A DNA stretch of 64,000 nucleotides from Candidatus Roizmanbacteria bacterium (GCA_016214055.1 JACRPE010000018.1:1-64000); one strand, 5' to 3'. Shown: positions 44,122 to 52,061, counted from the stretch's first letter. Numbers and translations are program-made. Notes: generated from the letters alone by a model not told the origin.

Positions 44122-45265
44122 ATGCTATCCACTTGTAAATTGTTAACTCTTTCAGCCCCACCGGACCACTAGCATGTAATTTACCGGTAGCAATACCCAT
44201 CTCAGATCCTAAACCAAACACATACCCGTCATGCAAACGAGGTGAACAATTTATGAAGAGTGCTGCCGTGTCAACCTGCGAGGTTGCCAAGGCAATGACG
44301 GCAGGGTCGGATGCGATGATGCCTTCCGAGTGAGCGTTTCCGTATTTATTTATAAACTTTATAGCGGCAGTTGCATCGGCCACCACCTTTATCGATACTC
44401 TCATATCGAGAAACTCGGTGGTCCAGTCATTTTTTACTAGCGCAACTCCCTGTTGTGTTAAACTTTTGCAAATTGCTTTTAGAAATGTTCCCATCAACTC
44501 CTTGTGAATTATGATGGTGTTTAGTGAGTTACAGGCAGACGGCTTGGTTACTTTGGCATTAATTATTATTTTTTCAACAATTGAAAGATCGGCACTTTTA
44601 TCAATATATATGCGCGCTCCCCCTGCAGAATGGGCAAGAACAGGAATTGAGGAATGTTTTTGGATGTTTTCCACCATGGCATAACTTCCGCGCGCAATGA
44701 CTAAATCGATCAAGTCACTACGTGTAAGAAGTTCCAGTACATTTTTTCTATCCGTTGAGGTAATAAAATTGATCGTCTCCTTTCTAAAACCTGTTTTTTT
44801 AAGGGCCTTAAGAATACACTTATACAAAATTATATTTGTATGCATTGCTTCAGAACCACCCTTGAGAATGGCGACGTTACCCGATTTGATACATAGGGCG
44901 GCAACGTCTACGGTAACCTCAGGGCGTGCCTCATAAATGATGGCAATAACCCCAATCGGGACTCTGATTTTATGTAATAATAAACCGTCCCCAACAATTT
45001 TCTGTTCAATAATTTCGCCGATTCCCGCATCAAGGTGTTGCATTTCTAAAACCTTAATGACGAGATCATTAATTCCTTTTTCATCAATAGTTAATCGTTG
45101 GAGAAAGACATCAGAGAGGTTTTGTTCCCGAGCCTTCTCTAAATCGTGACGATTTTCTTCAAGAATATATTTTTTATTTTTCTTCAAAATGGATGCTAAT
45201 TCCTTAAGAAAAGAGTTCTTTTCAGTTTCTGTTTTTTGAGCTAATTCTAATGAGGCTTTTTTCAT
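44096..45265 (-). CDS. proA: Gamma-glutamyl phosphate reductase
   Basis: A 389 aa aldehyde-dehydrogenase-fold enzyme that reduces gamma-glutamyl phosphate to the semialdehyde. Family blocks: KIRVPIGVIAIIYEARPEVT, ALCIKSGNVAILKGGSEA, HSAGGARIYIDKSA, the catalytic Cys region SACNSLNTIIIHKE, and GLGSEMGIATGKLHASGPVG. It overlaps proB by four bases (ATGA), so a single transcript is likely. Confidence 0.96.
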   Translation of the reverse strand: MKKASLELAQKTETEKNSFLKELASILKKNKKYILEENRHDLEKAREQNLSDVFLQRLTIDEKGINDLVIKVLEMQHLDAGIGEIIEQKIVGDGLLLHKIRVPIGVIAIIYEARPEVTVDVAALCIKSGNVAILKGGSEAMHTNIILYKCILKALKKTGFRKETINFITSTDRKNVLELLTRSDLIDLVIARGSYAMVENIQKHSSIPVLAHSAGGARIYIDKSADLSIVEKIIINAKVTKPSACNSLNTIIIHKELMGTFLKAICKSLTQQGVALVKNDWTTEFLDMRVSIKVVADATAAIKFINKYGNAHSEGIIASDPAVIALATSQVDTAALFINCSPRLHDGYVFGLGSEMGIATGKLHASGPVGLKELTIYKWIAYGKGHIRE

Positions 45266-45873
45266 AGAAATGTTTTTAAAATAATATTTTTAACTTTGCC
45301 GTTAACAATAGTTGAGTCAATATGTTTTCGTTTCAAAATATTTATTACATCCTGCTTTGCCCCTCCCCCACCGACTCCATATACGGAGCCCTTCATGGTT
45401 GACAACATGATAAATTTGGTTGCGTGAATGGCAATAGCAACCTGTGCACCCAAAAAATCATTTCCTTTAAAACCATTAAGTTCCAGGACATCATTTTCGT
45501 TAATAATAGGAATAACCCCAAGTTCAATATATGGGTTGATAAGTCGAGATACTTCGGATATGAAGAAGTCGTCCTTTTTGAAAAGTATTTGGGCGATGGC
45601 GAGGCCTTTTTCTTTGAATTTTTGATAAAAGATTGAGGTGAGATATGCTTGACCGACACCAGCCGCAAGGCGGCGACTCATAGCGTCTTGTTTAACCTCT
45701 ACAAAAGTTGAACCACTTCCTACGGCGCCGGAAACAACTAGGACGACCCCTATTCCTGTGACTCTTAATTTCATCACCTGCTCTGCAATACATGCCACAC
45801 GATACTCATCCAACTTATTTCGGTTGGTGAGAAGGACGCTTCCGCCGATCTTTATCACAAATACTTTTTTCAT
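45262..45873 (-). CDS. proB: Glutamate 5-kinase, short form
   Basis: About 203 aa of the amino-acid kinase fold. Blocks: FVIKIGGSVL, LVVSGAVGSGS, RLAAGVGQAYLTSIFYQKF, IINENDVLE. It lacks the C-terminal PUA domain of longer enzymes and part of the usual kinase tail (E. coli has 367 aa), so feedback control by proline may differ. The start at 45873 (MKKVFVIKIGGS) is preferred; the open frame upstream lies inside the T-box terminator. First gene of the proBACS operon. Confidence 0.88.
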   Translation of the reverse strand: MKKVFVIKIGGSVLLTNRNKLDEYRVACIAEQVMKLRVTGIGVVLVVSGAVGSGSTFVEVKQDAMSRRLAAGVGQAYLTSIFYQKFKEKGLAIAQILFKKDDFFISEVSRLINPYIELGVIPIINENDVLELNGFKGNDFLGAQVAIAIHATKFIMLSTMKGSVYGVGGGGAKQDVINILKRKHIDSTIVNGKVKNIILKTFL

Positions 45874-45878
45874 ATCCA

Positions 45879-45971
45879 ATAAAAAATCCTCGTCATTACC
45901 TTCCATCAAATTGATGAAATTATGCCCAACATCGCATGAAGCTACGTCGGGCAAGGTAAGGACGAGGATTT
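45879..45971 (-). terminator. Intrinsic terminator of the T-box
   Basis: AAATCCTCGTCCTTACCTT pairs with AAGGTAATGACGAGGATTT over a long stem; two smaller hairpins lie in the loop (GCCCGACGT with ATGTTGGGC; TTTCATCAATTTGATGGAA). A run of six T follows directly. It ends a few bases before the proB start. Confidence 0.8.
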
Positions 45972-46175
45972 AATCTCGTGGTACCACCTCACATTCGATC
46001 TTAAAAAAAATACACCAAACCAGTTGGTGTATGTCTTTTTCAAGATCCTCTTTAGCGCTCCTTCCCGCAAAGCGGGATGACACACCTTGGTTTATTTGTA
46101 CGGTGACCTTCCGTACTGCTCATCGCAGTCAGCTCGTTTGGCGGGAAACCAAACTAATACGCTTTTCCAAATTGT
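45879..46175 (-). promoter_or_regulatory. T-box leader of the proB-proA-proC-proS operon
   Basis: On the minus strand the T-box core GGTGGTACCACG (in GAGGTGGTACCACGAGATT) is followed by AAATCCTCGTC. This can pair upstream (antiterminator) or with GACGAGGATTTTTT (terminator, U-run next to the proB start). Stem I features are visible: GAGCTGACTGCGATGAGCAG and GGAAGGTCACCGTAC, matching the usual distal loops. A CCA proline codon is available at 46088-46090 near the expected specifier place, but I could not prove the loop. The leader also holds a GC palindrome (46060-46083). Uncharged tRNA-Pro would open the operon. Confidence 0.85.
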
Positions 46176-46216
46176 ATGTTAAGTATAACATAAAAAGGAA
46201 GAAAATACAAAAGTAG

Positions 46217-46498
46217 TTAGGAATATTCAGGAGGGGCCTCGGGAGGTGGAGGTGGACGATCATCAGTTTGTACAACGTTGAGTATTTCAACTTCTTTTCC
46301 ATCTGTAACCTGAACCTCCGTTTTAGTACCTGGCCCCGTAAGGACTTCAGATAGTTTTGTAACTAAGGTTGACGGCGATGTTGGTGTCGTATCAGCTAAC
46401 ACATGATCCGGTGCTTTTTGTGCATTTTCCTCTGGAGTATGTAAAACCCCAGTTCCAGCCTTCGGTGGTTCCGTTGTGTGTGTGTGTTCTTCAGACAT
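46217..46498 (-). CDS. Small acidic disordered protein
   Basis: About 93 aa, rich in Thr, Pro, Glu and Asp, with MSEEHTHTTEPPK at the start and DRPPPPPEAPPEYS at the end. No Cys, membrane segment or known domain. Its composition suggests an unfolded protein or linker, exported or regulatory. The open frame and the sharp amino-acid bias support a real gene, but no function can be given. The start may be two codons earlier (46504). Confidence 0.5.
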   Translation of the reverse strand: MSEEHTHTTEPPKAGTGVLHTPEENAQKAPDHVLADTTPTSPSTLVTKLSEVLTGPGTKTEVQVTDGKEVEILNVVQTDDRPPPPPEAPPEYS

Positions 46499-46538
46499 AT
46501 TCATTATATTACTAAGTTAAAAATAAAAAGCAAGCGAA

Positions 46539-47201
46539 CTATGGGCAACCGGCGGATTTGAGGAAGCCGGCGCGGGTGGCCTCATCTTCCGTACAGAAAT
46601 ACTGTTCACCGATATCTTTTTCCATGATGATTTGGCTGTATTGTTTACAACCGGGGAGATGGTAGTATTTTTTGTAGGTAGCTTTGTCAATATTCCCTTT
46701 TATTAAACAATTATTGGTCAAATTTGATGTATTTGATGAACGGCAGAGAGGGCCCCAGAGGCCGAGGTTATTATCTTTTGCGGTATGAAAAACAGCCGTC
46801 AATACTTCTCTTTGAGAGTTCTTGCGGTAATCGGGACGAGCCCAACCTTTTTCCATAATGATTTTATTCACGAGCAGATCTTTCACAAAATACCATTTTG
46901 TCGTATAAACTAAGGCGAGTGAACGACCAAATGTTTCCTGAACCTCTTCCTCAACTATTACTTGTTTTTTTAAAATAAGACTTGAGAGTAATTCTCGTGC
47001 TTCCTTTCCACCACATCGATTATATTCAGGTGCGTCAACCCCCATAAGTCTCACTCGTTTGCCTGAGGTAAGTTGAAAGGTATCTCCGTCGACAACCTCA
47101 GCGACCGTCAGAGATAAATTTCTCTCTTTTACGAAATATAAATTAATAATAGAAGAAATGAGAAGAAAAATAAAAACTATTACCTGAAATATATATTTCA
47201 C
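46539..47201 (-). CDS. Secreted thermonuclease-family nuclease with C-terminal Cys/His domain
   Basis: About 220 aa. A membrane or signal segment (KYIFQVIVFIFLLISSIINL), then a staphylococcal-nuclease-like domain: VVDGDTFQLTSGKRVRLMGV, DAPEYNRCGGKEARELL, FGRSLALVYT. The tail YHLPGCKQYSQIIMEKDIGE then QYFCTEDEATRAG is the Cys-rich module often fused to such nucleases. Probably cuts DNA/RNA outside the cell, a possible source of nucleotides. I favour GTG at 47201: the ATG at 47237 lies inside the palindrome at 47225-47236, and TATAAA (47213-47208) ends six bases before the GTG. Confidence 0.85.
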   Translation of the reverse strand: MKYIFQVIVFIFLLISSIINLYFVKERNLSLTVAEVVDGDTFQLTSGKRVRLMGVDAPEYNRCGGKEARELLSSLILKKQVIVEEEVQETFGRSLALVYTTKWYFVKDLLVNKIIMEKGWARPDYRKNSQREVLTAVFHTAKDNNLGLWGPLCRSSNTSNLTNNCLIKGNIDKATYKKYYHLPGCKQYSQIIMEKDIGEQYFCTEDEATRAGFLKSAGCP

Positions 47202-47207
47202 TGTATT

Positions 47208-47236
47208 TTTATAATAACATAAAATGTATCGATACA
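47208..47236 (-). promoter_or_regulatory. Promoter of the nuclease gene with overlapping operator
   Basis: On the minus strand TGTATC (47236-47231), 17-base spacer, TATAAA (47213-47208), then six bases to GTG 47201. The perfect palindrome TGTATCGATACA (47225-47236) covers the -35 box, as expected for a repressor site. Confidence 0.45.
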
Positions 47237-47244
47237 TCGAAGTA
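47224..47244. promoter_or_regulatory. 21-bp direct repeat with perfect palindrome, copy 1 (likely operator)
   Basis: ATGTATCGATACATCGAAGTA, first 20 bases given as ATGTATCGATACATCGAAGT; the identical sequence is at 47790-47810. The core TGTATCGATACA is a perfect 12-base palindrome. It lies between the nuclease gene and the divergent TrpR-like gene. Confidence 0.65.
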
Positions 47245-47336
47245 GAGAGTATATTGACAAAAAATAACTTGTTGTAAAGGGCTTAATATGCATTTTTGTA
47301 GCATATAGACCCTTGTGTATATTTAGTGTTTATGAG

Positions 47337-47368
47337 ATATCTAGTATATGGCACAAATTTCTAGATAT
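47337..47368. promoter_or_regulatory. Inverted repeat around the start codon of the TrpR-like gene
   Basis: ATATCTAG and CTAGATAT flank the start codon (47348) at 16 bases distance. CTAG half-sites are also used by E. coli TrpR, but with closer spacing. It may be a second operator or chance. Confidence 0.3.
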
Positions 47369-47785
47369 GAGGTTAAGGAAGAAGTGTTAGATAGACTGCA
47401 GTGTTTGTTTTTTGATGTCGTCGCAAAGCAACATTCGAAAGAGAATTTTTTAACCCTATTGAATGAACTTCTTTCACCAACCGAAAGAATAATGCTGTCT
47501 AAACGAATTGGTATTATATACCTTTTGGAGAAGGGGGTAGCCATCCATCGAATATGTAAAGCCCTGCATATGTCGACCAGTACCGTAGCTCAATATATAT
47601 TAAGGTTTCGGGATAAGAAGTCCCTCATTAATCAAATAGTGAAAAATGTGATTCAAAGGGAGAAAGTCAAAGGAGCAATAAAGGACGTGTTTTCAGAATT
47701 CTTTATACAGCCAGGAATAAAAAAAGGCCATCATTACCTGAAATATAATTGGGATAAGGAGAAAGAAAGAAGAGAGGAAATCTAG
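47348..47785 (+). CDS. TrpR/YerC-family DNA-binding regulator
   Basis: A 145 aa protein with a Trp-repressor-like helix-turn-helix: LLSPTERIMLSKRIGIIYLL then GVAIHRICKALHMSTSTVAQ (about residues 40-85), close to the YerC/TrpR pattern LTPxER...IAxxLxxSxxTI. The C-terminal 50 residues are basic and may bind DNA or form the dimer. No ligand site is evident. Two identical 21-bp repeats with a palindrome flank the gene, at 47224 and 47790; the first lies over the divergent nuclease promoter. It probably represses that gene and perhaps itself. Confidence 0.8.
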   Translation: MAQISRYEVKEEVLDRLQCLFFDVVAKQHSKENFLTLLNELLSPTERIMLSKRIGIIYLLEKGVAIHRICKALHMSTSTVAQYILRFRDKKSLINQIVKNVIQREKVKGAIKDVFSEFFIQPGIKKGHHYLKYNWDKEKERREEI

Positions 47786-47789
47786 TGCG

Positions 47790-47810
47790 ATGTATCGATA
47801 CATCGAAGTA
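47790..47810. promoter_or_regulatory. 21-bp direct repeat with perfect palindrome, copy 2
   Basis: Identical to 47224-47244, same orientation, five bases after the TrpR-like stop. After it both copies continue with a similar AGTATA. With the first copy it brackets the regulator gene like a cassette. Confidence 0.65.
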
Positions 47811-47933
47811 ATAAGTATACTATAGGATATATATAAAATCAAGGGGATTTTAAGAATGGTACTTTAAAAACGGACTTTTAAGAACGGACTTATAAAAACG
47901 GACGCTGCAGTTGGACGTAGAGATAAGTTTGCT
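47811..47933. other. Intergenic region with three AACGGACTT-like direct repeats
   Basis: TTTAAAAACGGACTT, TTTAAGAACGGACTT, ATAAAAACGGACGC follow each other at 47863-47905, about 14 bases apart. Their role is unknown. No gene is seen. Confidence 0.5.
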
Positions 47934-48944
47934 TTATATTTTTCCAGATCTTGCCTGGGATACTTTTTTGGCCCGATCGAGAAATACTTTTTGCGCGGTA
48001 GTCACATTTTCCTGCTTTCCCGACCATGCCTGTAGACCTTCCTGTTGGAGAGCTCGTCCATACGAGTAACTCAATTGCCAGGGAAGTTTGCCGGCATATA
48101 ATTGATTCATCTTTGCCAAATACTCTGTTGATTGATCGGGGTTTAAGCCGCCGGAGAGGAAAACCATACCGGGAACCTCGGGTGGAACCGTTGCAAGGAG
48201 CGTCTCAACGGTAAATTTGGCTATATCGTCTGCACTCGTCATTGCAAGATGCTCTTTTCCGGGAAGAACCATATTCGGCTTTAACAACATTCCCTTCAAA
48301 TCAACTTTAAACTCTTTCAACCAGCGAAAGACGTCGGTCAAGACTTTCTTTGTAATTTCCTTACTTGTTTCAATCGTGTGAGATCCAGTCAGAACAAGTA
48401 TTTCCGGTTCAACGATTGGCACAAGACCAGCCTCTTGAACTAATGCGGCATATTGGGCGAGCGCAATAGAATTACCCGTTATAACTGCGTCAGAGGGCAT
48501 GTTTTCACCGACACTGTAGACTGCGCGCCATTTGGTGAATGTGGCGCCGAGCTCTTTATACTCGAGTAGTCTCTTCCCCAATTTGTCCAACCCTTGAATA
48601 AAAACCTCTTCACCTAATCCCGGCAATTTAACCGTTCCCCCATCGACCTTAATTCCAATATGGATTTTTTTGGATTGAAATAAATCCTGTAATTTTACAC
48701 CGCCGAGCGTGGGAGTACGGAGCGTCTCATCATATAAAATAACCCCACTTATGTACGACTCAACACCTGTCGAAGTCATCATAATTTCACGCCATTTGTT
48801 TCTGTTTTCCAAAGTGGACTCAACATGGATTGCGTCCAACCTTTTTGTCATCGTGCCGGTACTTTCATCAGCGGCGAGGATACCTTTTGAAGGAGCAACT
48901 AATTGATTAGCGACGGTTGAAAGGGAAAGTTGTGGGTTGTTCAT
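47934..48944 (-). CDS. Fructose-bisphosphate aldolase, class I
   Basis: About 336 aa; splits fructose-1,6-bisphosphate in glycolysis by a Schiff-base mechanism. Blocks: KGILAADESTGTMTKRLDAI, IGIKVDGGTVKLPGLGEEV, TKWRAVYSVGENMPSDAVI, VPIVEPEILVLTGSHTIE, GMLLKPNMVLPGK (catalytic Lys) and VFLSGGLNPDQSTEYLA. This is the animal/plant-like class I type, which many bacteria lack. The start at 48944 (MNNPQLSLSTVAN) is preferred over 48989, because the longer part is a hydrophobic extension with no family match. Confidence 0.95.
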   Translation of the reverse strand: MNNPQLSLSTVANQLVAPSKGILAADESTGTMTKRLDAIHVESTLENRNKWREIMMTSTGVESYISGVILYDETLRTPTLGGVKLQDLFQSKKIHIGIKVDGGTVKLPGLGEEVFIQGLDKLGKRLLEYKELGATFTKWRAVYSVGENMPSDAVITGNSIALAQYAALVQEAGLVPIVEPEILVLTGSHTIETSKEITKKVLTDVFRWLKEFKVDLKGMLLKPNMVLPGKEHLAMTSADDIAKFTVETLLATVPPEVPGMVFLSGGLNPDQSTEYLAKMNQLYAGKLPWQLSYSYGRALQQEGLQAWSGKQENVTTAQKVFLDRAKKVSQARSGKI

Positions 48945-49000
48945 ATACCCAAATGATATAAAAAGAATCAAGAAAATGTCAAGCGGCATTAAAAGGAGGT

Positions 49001-49034
49001 TTTAGCATGGATTCCCGCCTACGCGGGAATGACA
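49001..49034. repeat. Short palindromic repeat, family A
   Basis: TTAGCATGGATTCCCGCCTA then CGCGGGAATGACAAA. It lies between the CMP-kinase-like gene end and aldolase start on the minus strand. Confidence 0.85.
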
Positions 49035-49047
49035 AAAACGGGTAATA

Positions 49048-49572
49048 TTATTTAAGTGAGTCTATGACGATTTGCAGAACCTTCTTTGAAGTAATGTGGG
49101 AGGTGTCGATGATGAGATTGTAGTTTTTCTCATCGAAGAAGTCGTCGCGCTTATATATTTTTTTTAGTTTATCAATCCAGTTTGCCAGACGTTCCTTCAC
49201 TCGTTTTTGAGCTTCGCTTAAGGGTACTTTTTCACGTTCCGAAAAACGTGCAGCTCGTACACCATCGTCGCACACCAACAGTATACGTAGCACGTCTGGG
49301 ATATTATTTGCCATGATGCCGGACATCCAGCCGTCCACAATCAAGTGACCCTTTGCATGCAATCTATCCCGCACCATATAATCGATTTCCTTTGTAAGCT
49401 TATCATTCTGCTCATTGGCATCCTCGAGAGTCATATGTTTTTTTGCAACATATTCGCGAAAATATTTCCCTGTTTGAAAGACGGGCCATTTCAACTTTTT
49501 CTGGAGGTCGTTAAAAAGAGTGGATTTGCCGGAGCAGATTTTTCCCGAGATGGCAATTTTGGTATAAGTCAT
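49048..49572 (-). CDS. Cytidylate kinase-like protein 1
   Basis: A 174 aa P-loop kinase: TKIAISGKICSGKSTLFNDL with a full Walker A (GKICSGKS), a lid-like Arg-rich stretch (RAARFSEREKVPLSEAQKRV). It resembles the cytidylate kinase 2 (Cmk-like) family, which phosphorylates CMP or dCMP, but the usual family length is 180-220 aa. It overlaps the next gene by four bases and is clearly paralogous to it (same MSGIMAN/LSGFVAR, RILLVCDD/RVLLICSH). Confidence 0.75.
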   Translation of the reverse strand: MTYTKIAISGKICSGKSTLFNDLQKKLKWPVFQTGKYFREYVAKKHMTLEDANEQNDKLTKEIDYMVRDRLHAKGHLIVDGWMSGIMANNIPDVLRILLVCDDGVRAARFSEREKVPLSEAQKRVKERLANWIDKLKKIYKRDDFFDEKNYNLIIDTSHITSKKVLQIVIDSLK

Positions 49573-50114
49573 GGGCGGAAGCCGAGCTTGTCTAAAACAA
49601 TACCTAATGTTTCCATAGGCCCCGATGAGTATGTATCAATGACGAGTTGATAATATTTGGGACTCCAGAAATCATAATCTCCATATAATTTTTTCCACTT
49701 CGTGATATTTTCATTCTCCCTCTGAGACATCCAGTTTTTTGCCTCCTCGACCGTTACACTTTCTCTATTTACCACACGATCTACTCGAATATCTTCGTGC
49801 GAACAAATAAGCAATACTCTTAAGACTCTATCAATCTCGCGCGCAACAAATCCGGAAAGCCAGGCTTCATATATAAGGTGGGATTCTTTTTGGAGCATGT
49901 CCTGAGTCATCGCCTCCATGGCTTGCTCATGTTCGTCGGAGCGTGATGCGGCCCCCTGCTTATTTTCGTGGATATGATGAACCCGGTCAAATTCGCGTTG
50001 GATGGCTCCCACATTTATCCTTTTCCAAGACAAAGCTTTTTCAAGATTTTTAGCAAGAGTAGTGGTACCTACTGCAATTTTTCCCGATATGGTTATGTTT
50101 TCAAATTTGAGCAT
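49569..50114 (-). CDS. Cytidylate kinase-like protein 2
   Basis: About 181 aa. P-loop is ENITISGKIAVGTTTLAKNL, where the Walker Lys is Thr (GTTT), as in archaeal-type CMP kinases. The LIYEAWLSGFVAREIDRVLR region corresponds to the paralogue's LIVDGWMSGIMANNIPDVLR. The start at 50114 (MLKFENITISG) is preferred. Two copies of a nucleotide kinase side by side suggest division of substrates (CMP versus dCMP), or loss of activity in one. A family D palindrome lies just upstream. Confidence 0.72.
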   Translation of the reverse strand: MLKFENITISGKIAVGTTTLAKNLEKALSWKRINVGAIQREFDRVHHIHENKQGAASRSDEHEQAMEAMTQDMLQKESHLIYEAWLSGFVAREIDRVLRVLLICSHEDIRVDRVVNRESVTVEEAKNWMSQRENENITKWKKLYGDYDFWSPKYYQLVIDTYSSGPMETLGIVLDKLGFRP

Positions 50115-50142
50115 AAAATAAATTGCAAAATGCATCAACATG

Positions 50143-50193
50143 TTTTTTTATGCCGCCACACCCTAAAGGGAACCCTGGCGATTGCATAAAAAA
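50143..50193. repeat. Palindromic repeat, family D (copy 1)
   Basis: TTTTTTTATGCCGCC ... GGCGATTGCATAAAAAA, arms joined by CCCTAAAGGGAACCC. The other copy is 55381-55436. T/A runs at both ends suggest a two-way terminator. Confidence 0.7.
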
Positions 50194-50206
50194 CCATGCT
50201 TGATAC

Positions 50207-51352
50207 TCATCTAAACAATCTCATCACATCATTAATTGAAACCAGTATTCCTAATCCAATGAGTAATACAAAGCCACCAAGGTTAATATACTGCTCAATC
50301 TTTTTGTGTATGGGGCGGCCGGTGATCCATTCATAGATTATGAATACGAGCCGTCCACCATCCAATGCCGGTAATGGCAAAACATTCATAGCAGCTAAAG
50401 AAAGACTTAAAATCGCCATGATATTCAATATATTTTTGATCATTTTCTCTCCGGAAGTTTTGACGATCTGGTCAACGATGGAAAATATACCTATGGGTCC
50501 GGAAACAGTCTGCGAAACCGGTTCAAAAGATTTGCTTTTAACTGCAACCTTGAAAAGTTCACCTATGGTTGAATAGTTATAACTTAAGACATTGTAGGAG
50601 TGCATGAAGCCTGAAAGTAATTTTTGTTTGGGAGTTTCATATTTAAGAACTACCGTGTCTAGGAGATTTACTCCGATTATGGCACGTTTAAGTTCTGCGT
50701 TATAAATTGGAACAACAGAAATGATGTTCTTCTTCCCGTTCCGTACGTTTTCAAGATCAAGAGACACCACTACTCCAGGTGACGACTTAATAATATTGAT
50801 TAGTTCGGATGACGAGGTAATTTGTTTCCATGGAGCTGATCCAATTTGAAATTTCTGCACAATGTCTTCAACTTGTATTCCCGCTTTTGCGGCGGGAGAA
50901 TTGGAAGTAATATTTGTGGCGATTACCCTCCCCTCTTGGGTACCAAAACGGAAATGGTAGGGCTTAAGTAAGGGAAGCGGGTCAGATTGAAAGTGATTTA
51001 AGGTTAGAAGGGAGTAGTATATTGATACCCCGAGCACTGCGTTCATAATAACTCCAGCCAGAATAATAAGCGTCTTTACCCATGGTTTTTTATACACGAA
51101 TGAAGAAGAATTTTTTTTCTGTCCTGCGACTTCCTCATATTCTTCTCCGTAAAGCTTGACGAATCCACCAAGTGGAATCGCATTTACACTGTAAATAGTA
51201 TCGCCCACCTTCTTTCCCCACAAACGGGGAGGGAAACCAAAACCGAATTCTTCAACCCGAACGCCGCTTTTTTTTGCAACGATAAAATGGCCGAATTCAT
51301 GGATGAGAACAAGAAGACCAAGGATGAGAAAAAAAAGAATAAAGCTAAACAT
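50207..51352 (-). CDS. rseP: RIP metalloprotease RseP (site-2 protease family M50)
   Basis: A 381 aa membrane zinc protease with four segments. HEFGH in LVLIHEFGHFIVAKKSG binds zinc (with Asp in ALDGGRLVF), and a PDZ domain lies in the middle (about 130-210, including TSNSPAAKAGIQVEDIV). It cuts membrane proteins to release regulators or signal-peptide remnants. The gene lies after frr on the same strand, as in the usual rpsB-tsf-frr-rseP order. Confidence 0.93.
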   Translation of the reverse strand: MFSFILFFLILGLLVLIHEFGHFIVAKKSGVRVEEFGFGFPPRLWGKKVGDTIYSVNAIPLGGFVKLYGEEYEEVAGQKKNSSSFVYKKPWVKTLIILAGVIMNAVLGVSIYYSLLTLNHFQSDPLPLLKPYHFRFGTQEGRVIATNITSNSPAAKAGIQVEDIVQKFQIGSAPWKQITSSSELINIIKSSPGVVVSLDLENVRNGKKNIISVVPIYNAELKRAIIGVNLLDTVVLKYETPKQKLLSGFMHSYNVLSYNYSTIGELFKVAVKSKSFEPVSQTVSGPIGIFSIVDQIVKTSGEKMIKNILNIMAILSLSLAAMNVLPLPALDGGRLVFIIYEWITGRPIHKKIEQYINLGGFVLLIGLGILVSINDVMRLFR

Positions 51353-51408
51353 TATAAGAGTATAGCAGAGGTTATATGAAAATAAAATGAGATTGCGATT
51401 AAAACAAT

Positions 51409-51467
51409 GTTCTCGTATATGTCTTTTCGCATATGCAGCAAGCTAGTAGGCAGAGTTTCATTCGAAC
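51409..51467. repeat. Palindromic element, family C, partial copy
   Basis: GTTCTCGTATATGTCTTTTC, GCATATGCAGCAAGCTAGTA. Same as the left half at 14475, plus a weak right end (TTCGAACAG). Confidence 0.6.
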
Positions 51468-51477
51468 AGTTACTACT

Positions 51478-52032
51478 TTATATCTCCCTTATTTCTTTTT
51501 CTTTTGCTTCCTTTATTTCAAGAAGTTGAGTGTTTGCTTTTTGAGTTATGAGATCAATCTCTTTTTCCATACGGTACTTCTCATCTTCGGTCATGGTTTT
51601 TTCGTCAAATTGAGTCTTTATTTTCTTTCGTACATCATCGCGGTGATTGCGTACGATATTCCTTTTTTCTTCAATCTTCTGATTCACCAGTTTGACATAT
51701 TTTTCCCTCTGCTCTTCAGACAAGGGAGGAACGCGGATGATAAGACGGGTTCCTTGTACTTGTGGGGAAAGACCTAAAGGTGATTTGAGTATGGCCTTTT
51801 CTATGTCAGGAATGGCCGAGGGATCAAAGGGAACAATGACGAGCGCGGCAGGACCTTCCGTTGTAATGGTTGCCATCTCCATCAATTTCAGTTTTGTTGA
51901 ACCGCCGTATGCATCGACGACGAGCTGTTCAATTATGATGGGATTGGCACGGCCGGTACGAATCGTTTTTAAGTCTTCTGTTAAAGCGGTTGCAGTGAGT
52001 GAAAGTTGTTGTTTAAAATCGGAAAGGTCCAT
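51478..52032 (-). CDS. frr: Ribosome recycling factor
   Basis: A 184 aa protein that splits post-termination ribosomes with EF-G. Typical blocks: TEDLKTIRTGRANPIIIEQL, YGGSTKLKLMEMATI, RLIIRVPPLSEEQREKYVKL, VRNHRDDVRKKIK. Length is normal. It follows tsf and precedes rseP; pyrH, which usually lies between tsf and frr, is missing. Confidence 0.96.
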   Translation of the reverse strand: MDLSDFKQQLSLTATALTEDLKTIRTGRANPIIIEQLVVDAYGGSTKLKLMEMATITTEGPAALVIVPFDPSAIPDIEKAILKSPLGLSPQVQGTRLIIRVPPLSEEQREKYVKLVNQKIEEKRNIVRNHRDDVRKKIKTQFDEKTMTEDEKYRMEKEIDLITQKANTQLLEIKEAKEKEIREI

Positions 52033-52061
52033 AGGCTATTTTATTCTATTTTCTACAATTT

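Noticed and set aside
45874-45954. Longer ProB start (MPDVASCDVGHNF)
   Set aside because: It lies within the T-box terminator hairpin; the kinase fold begins at 45873.
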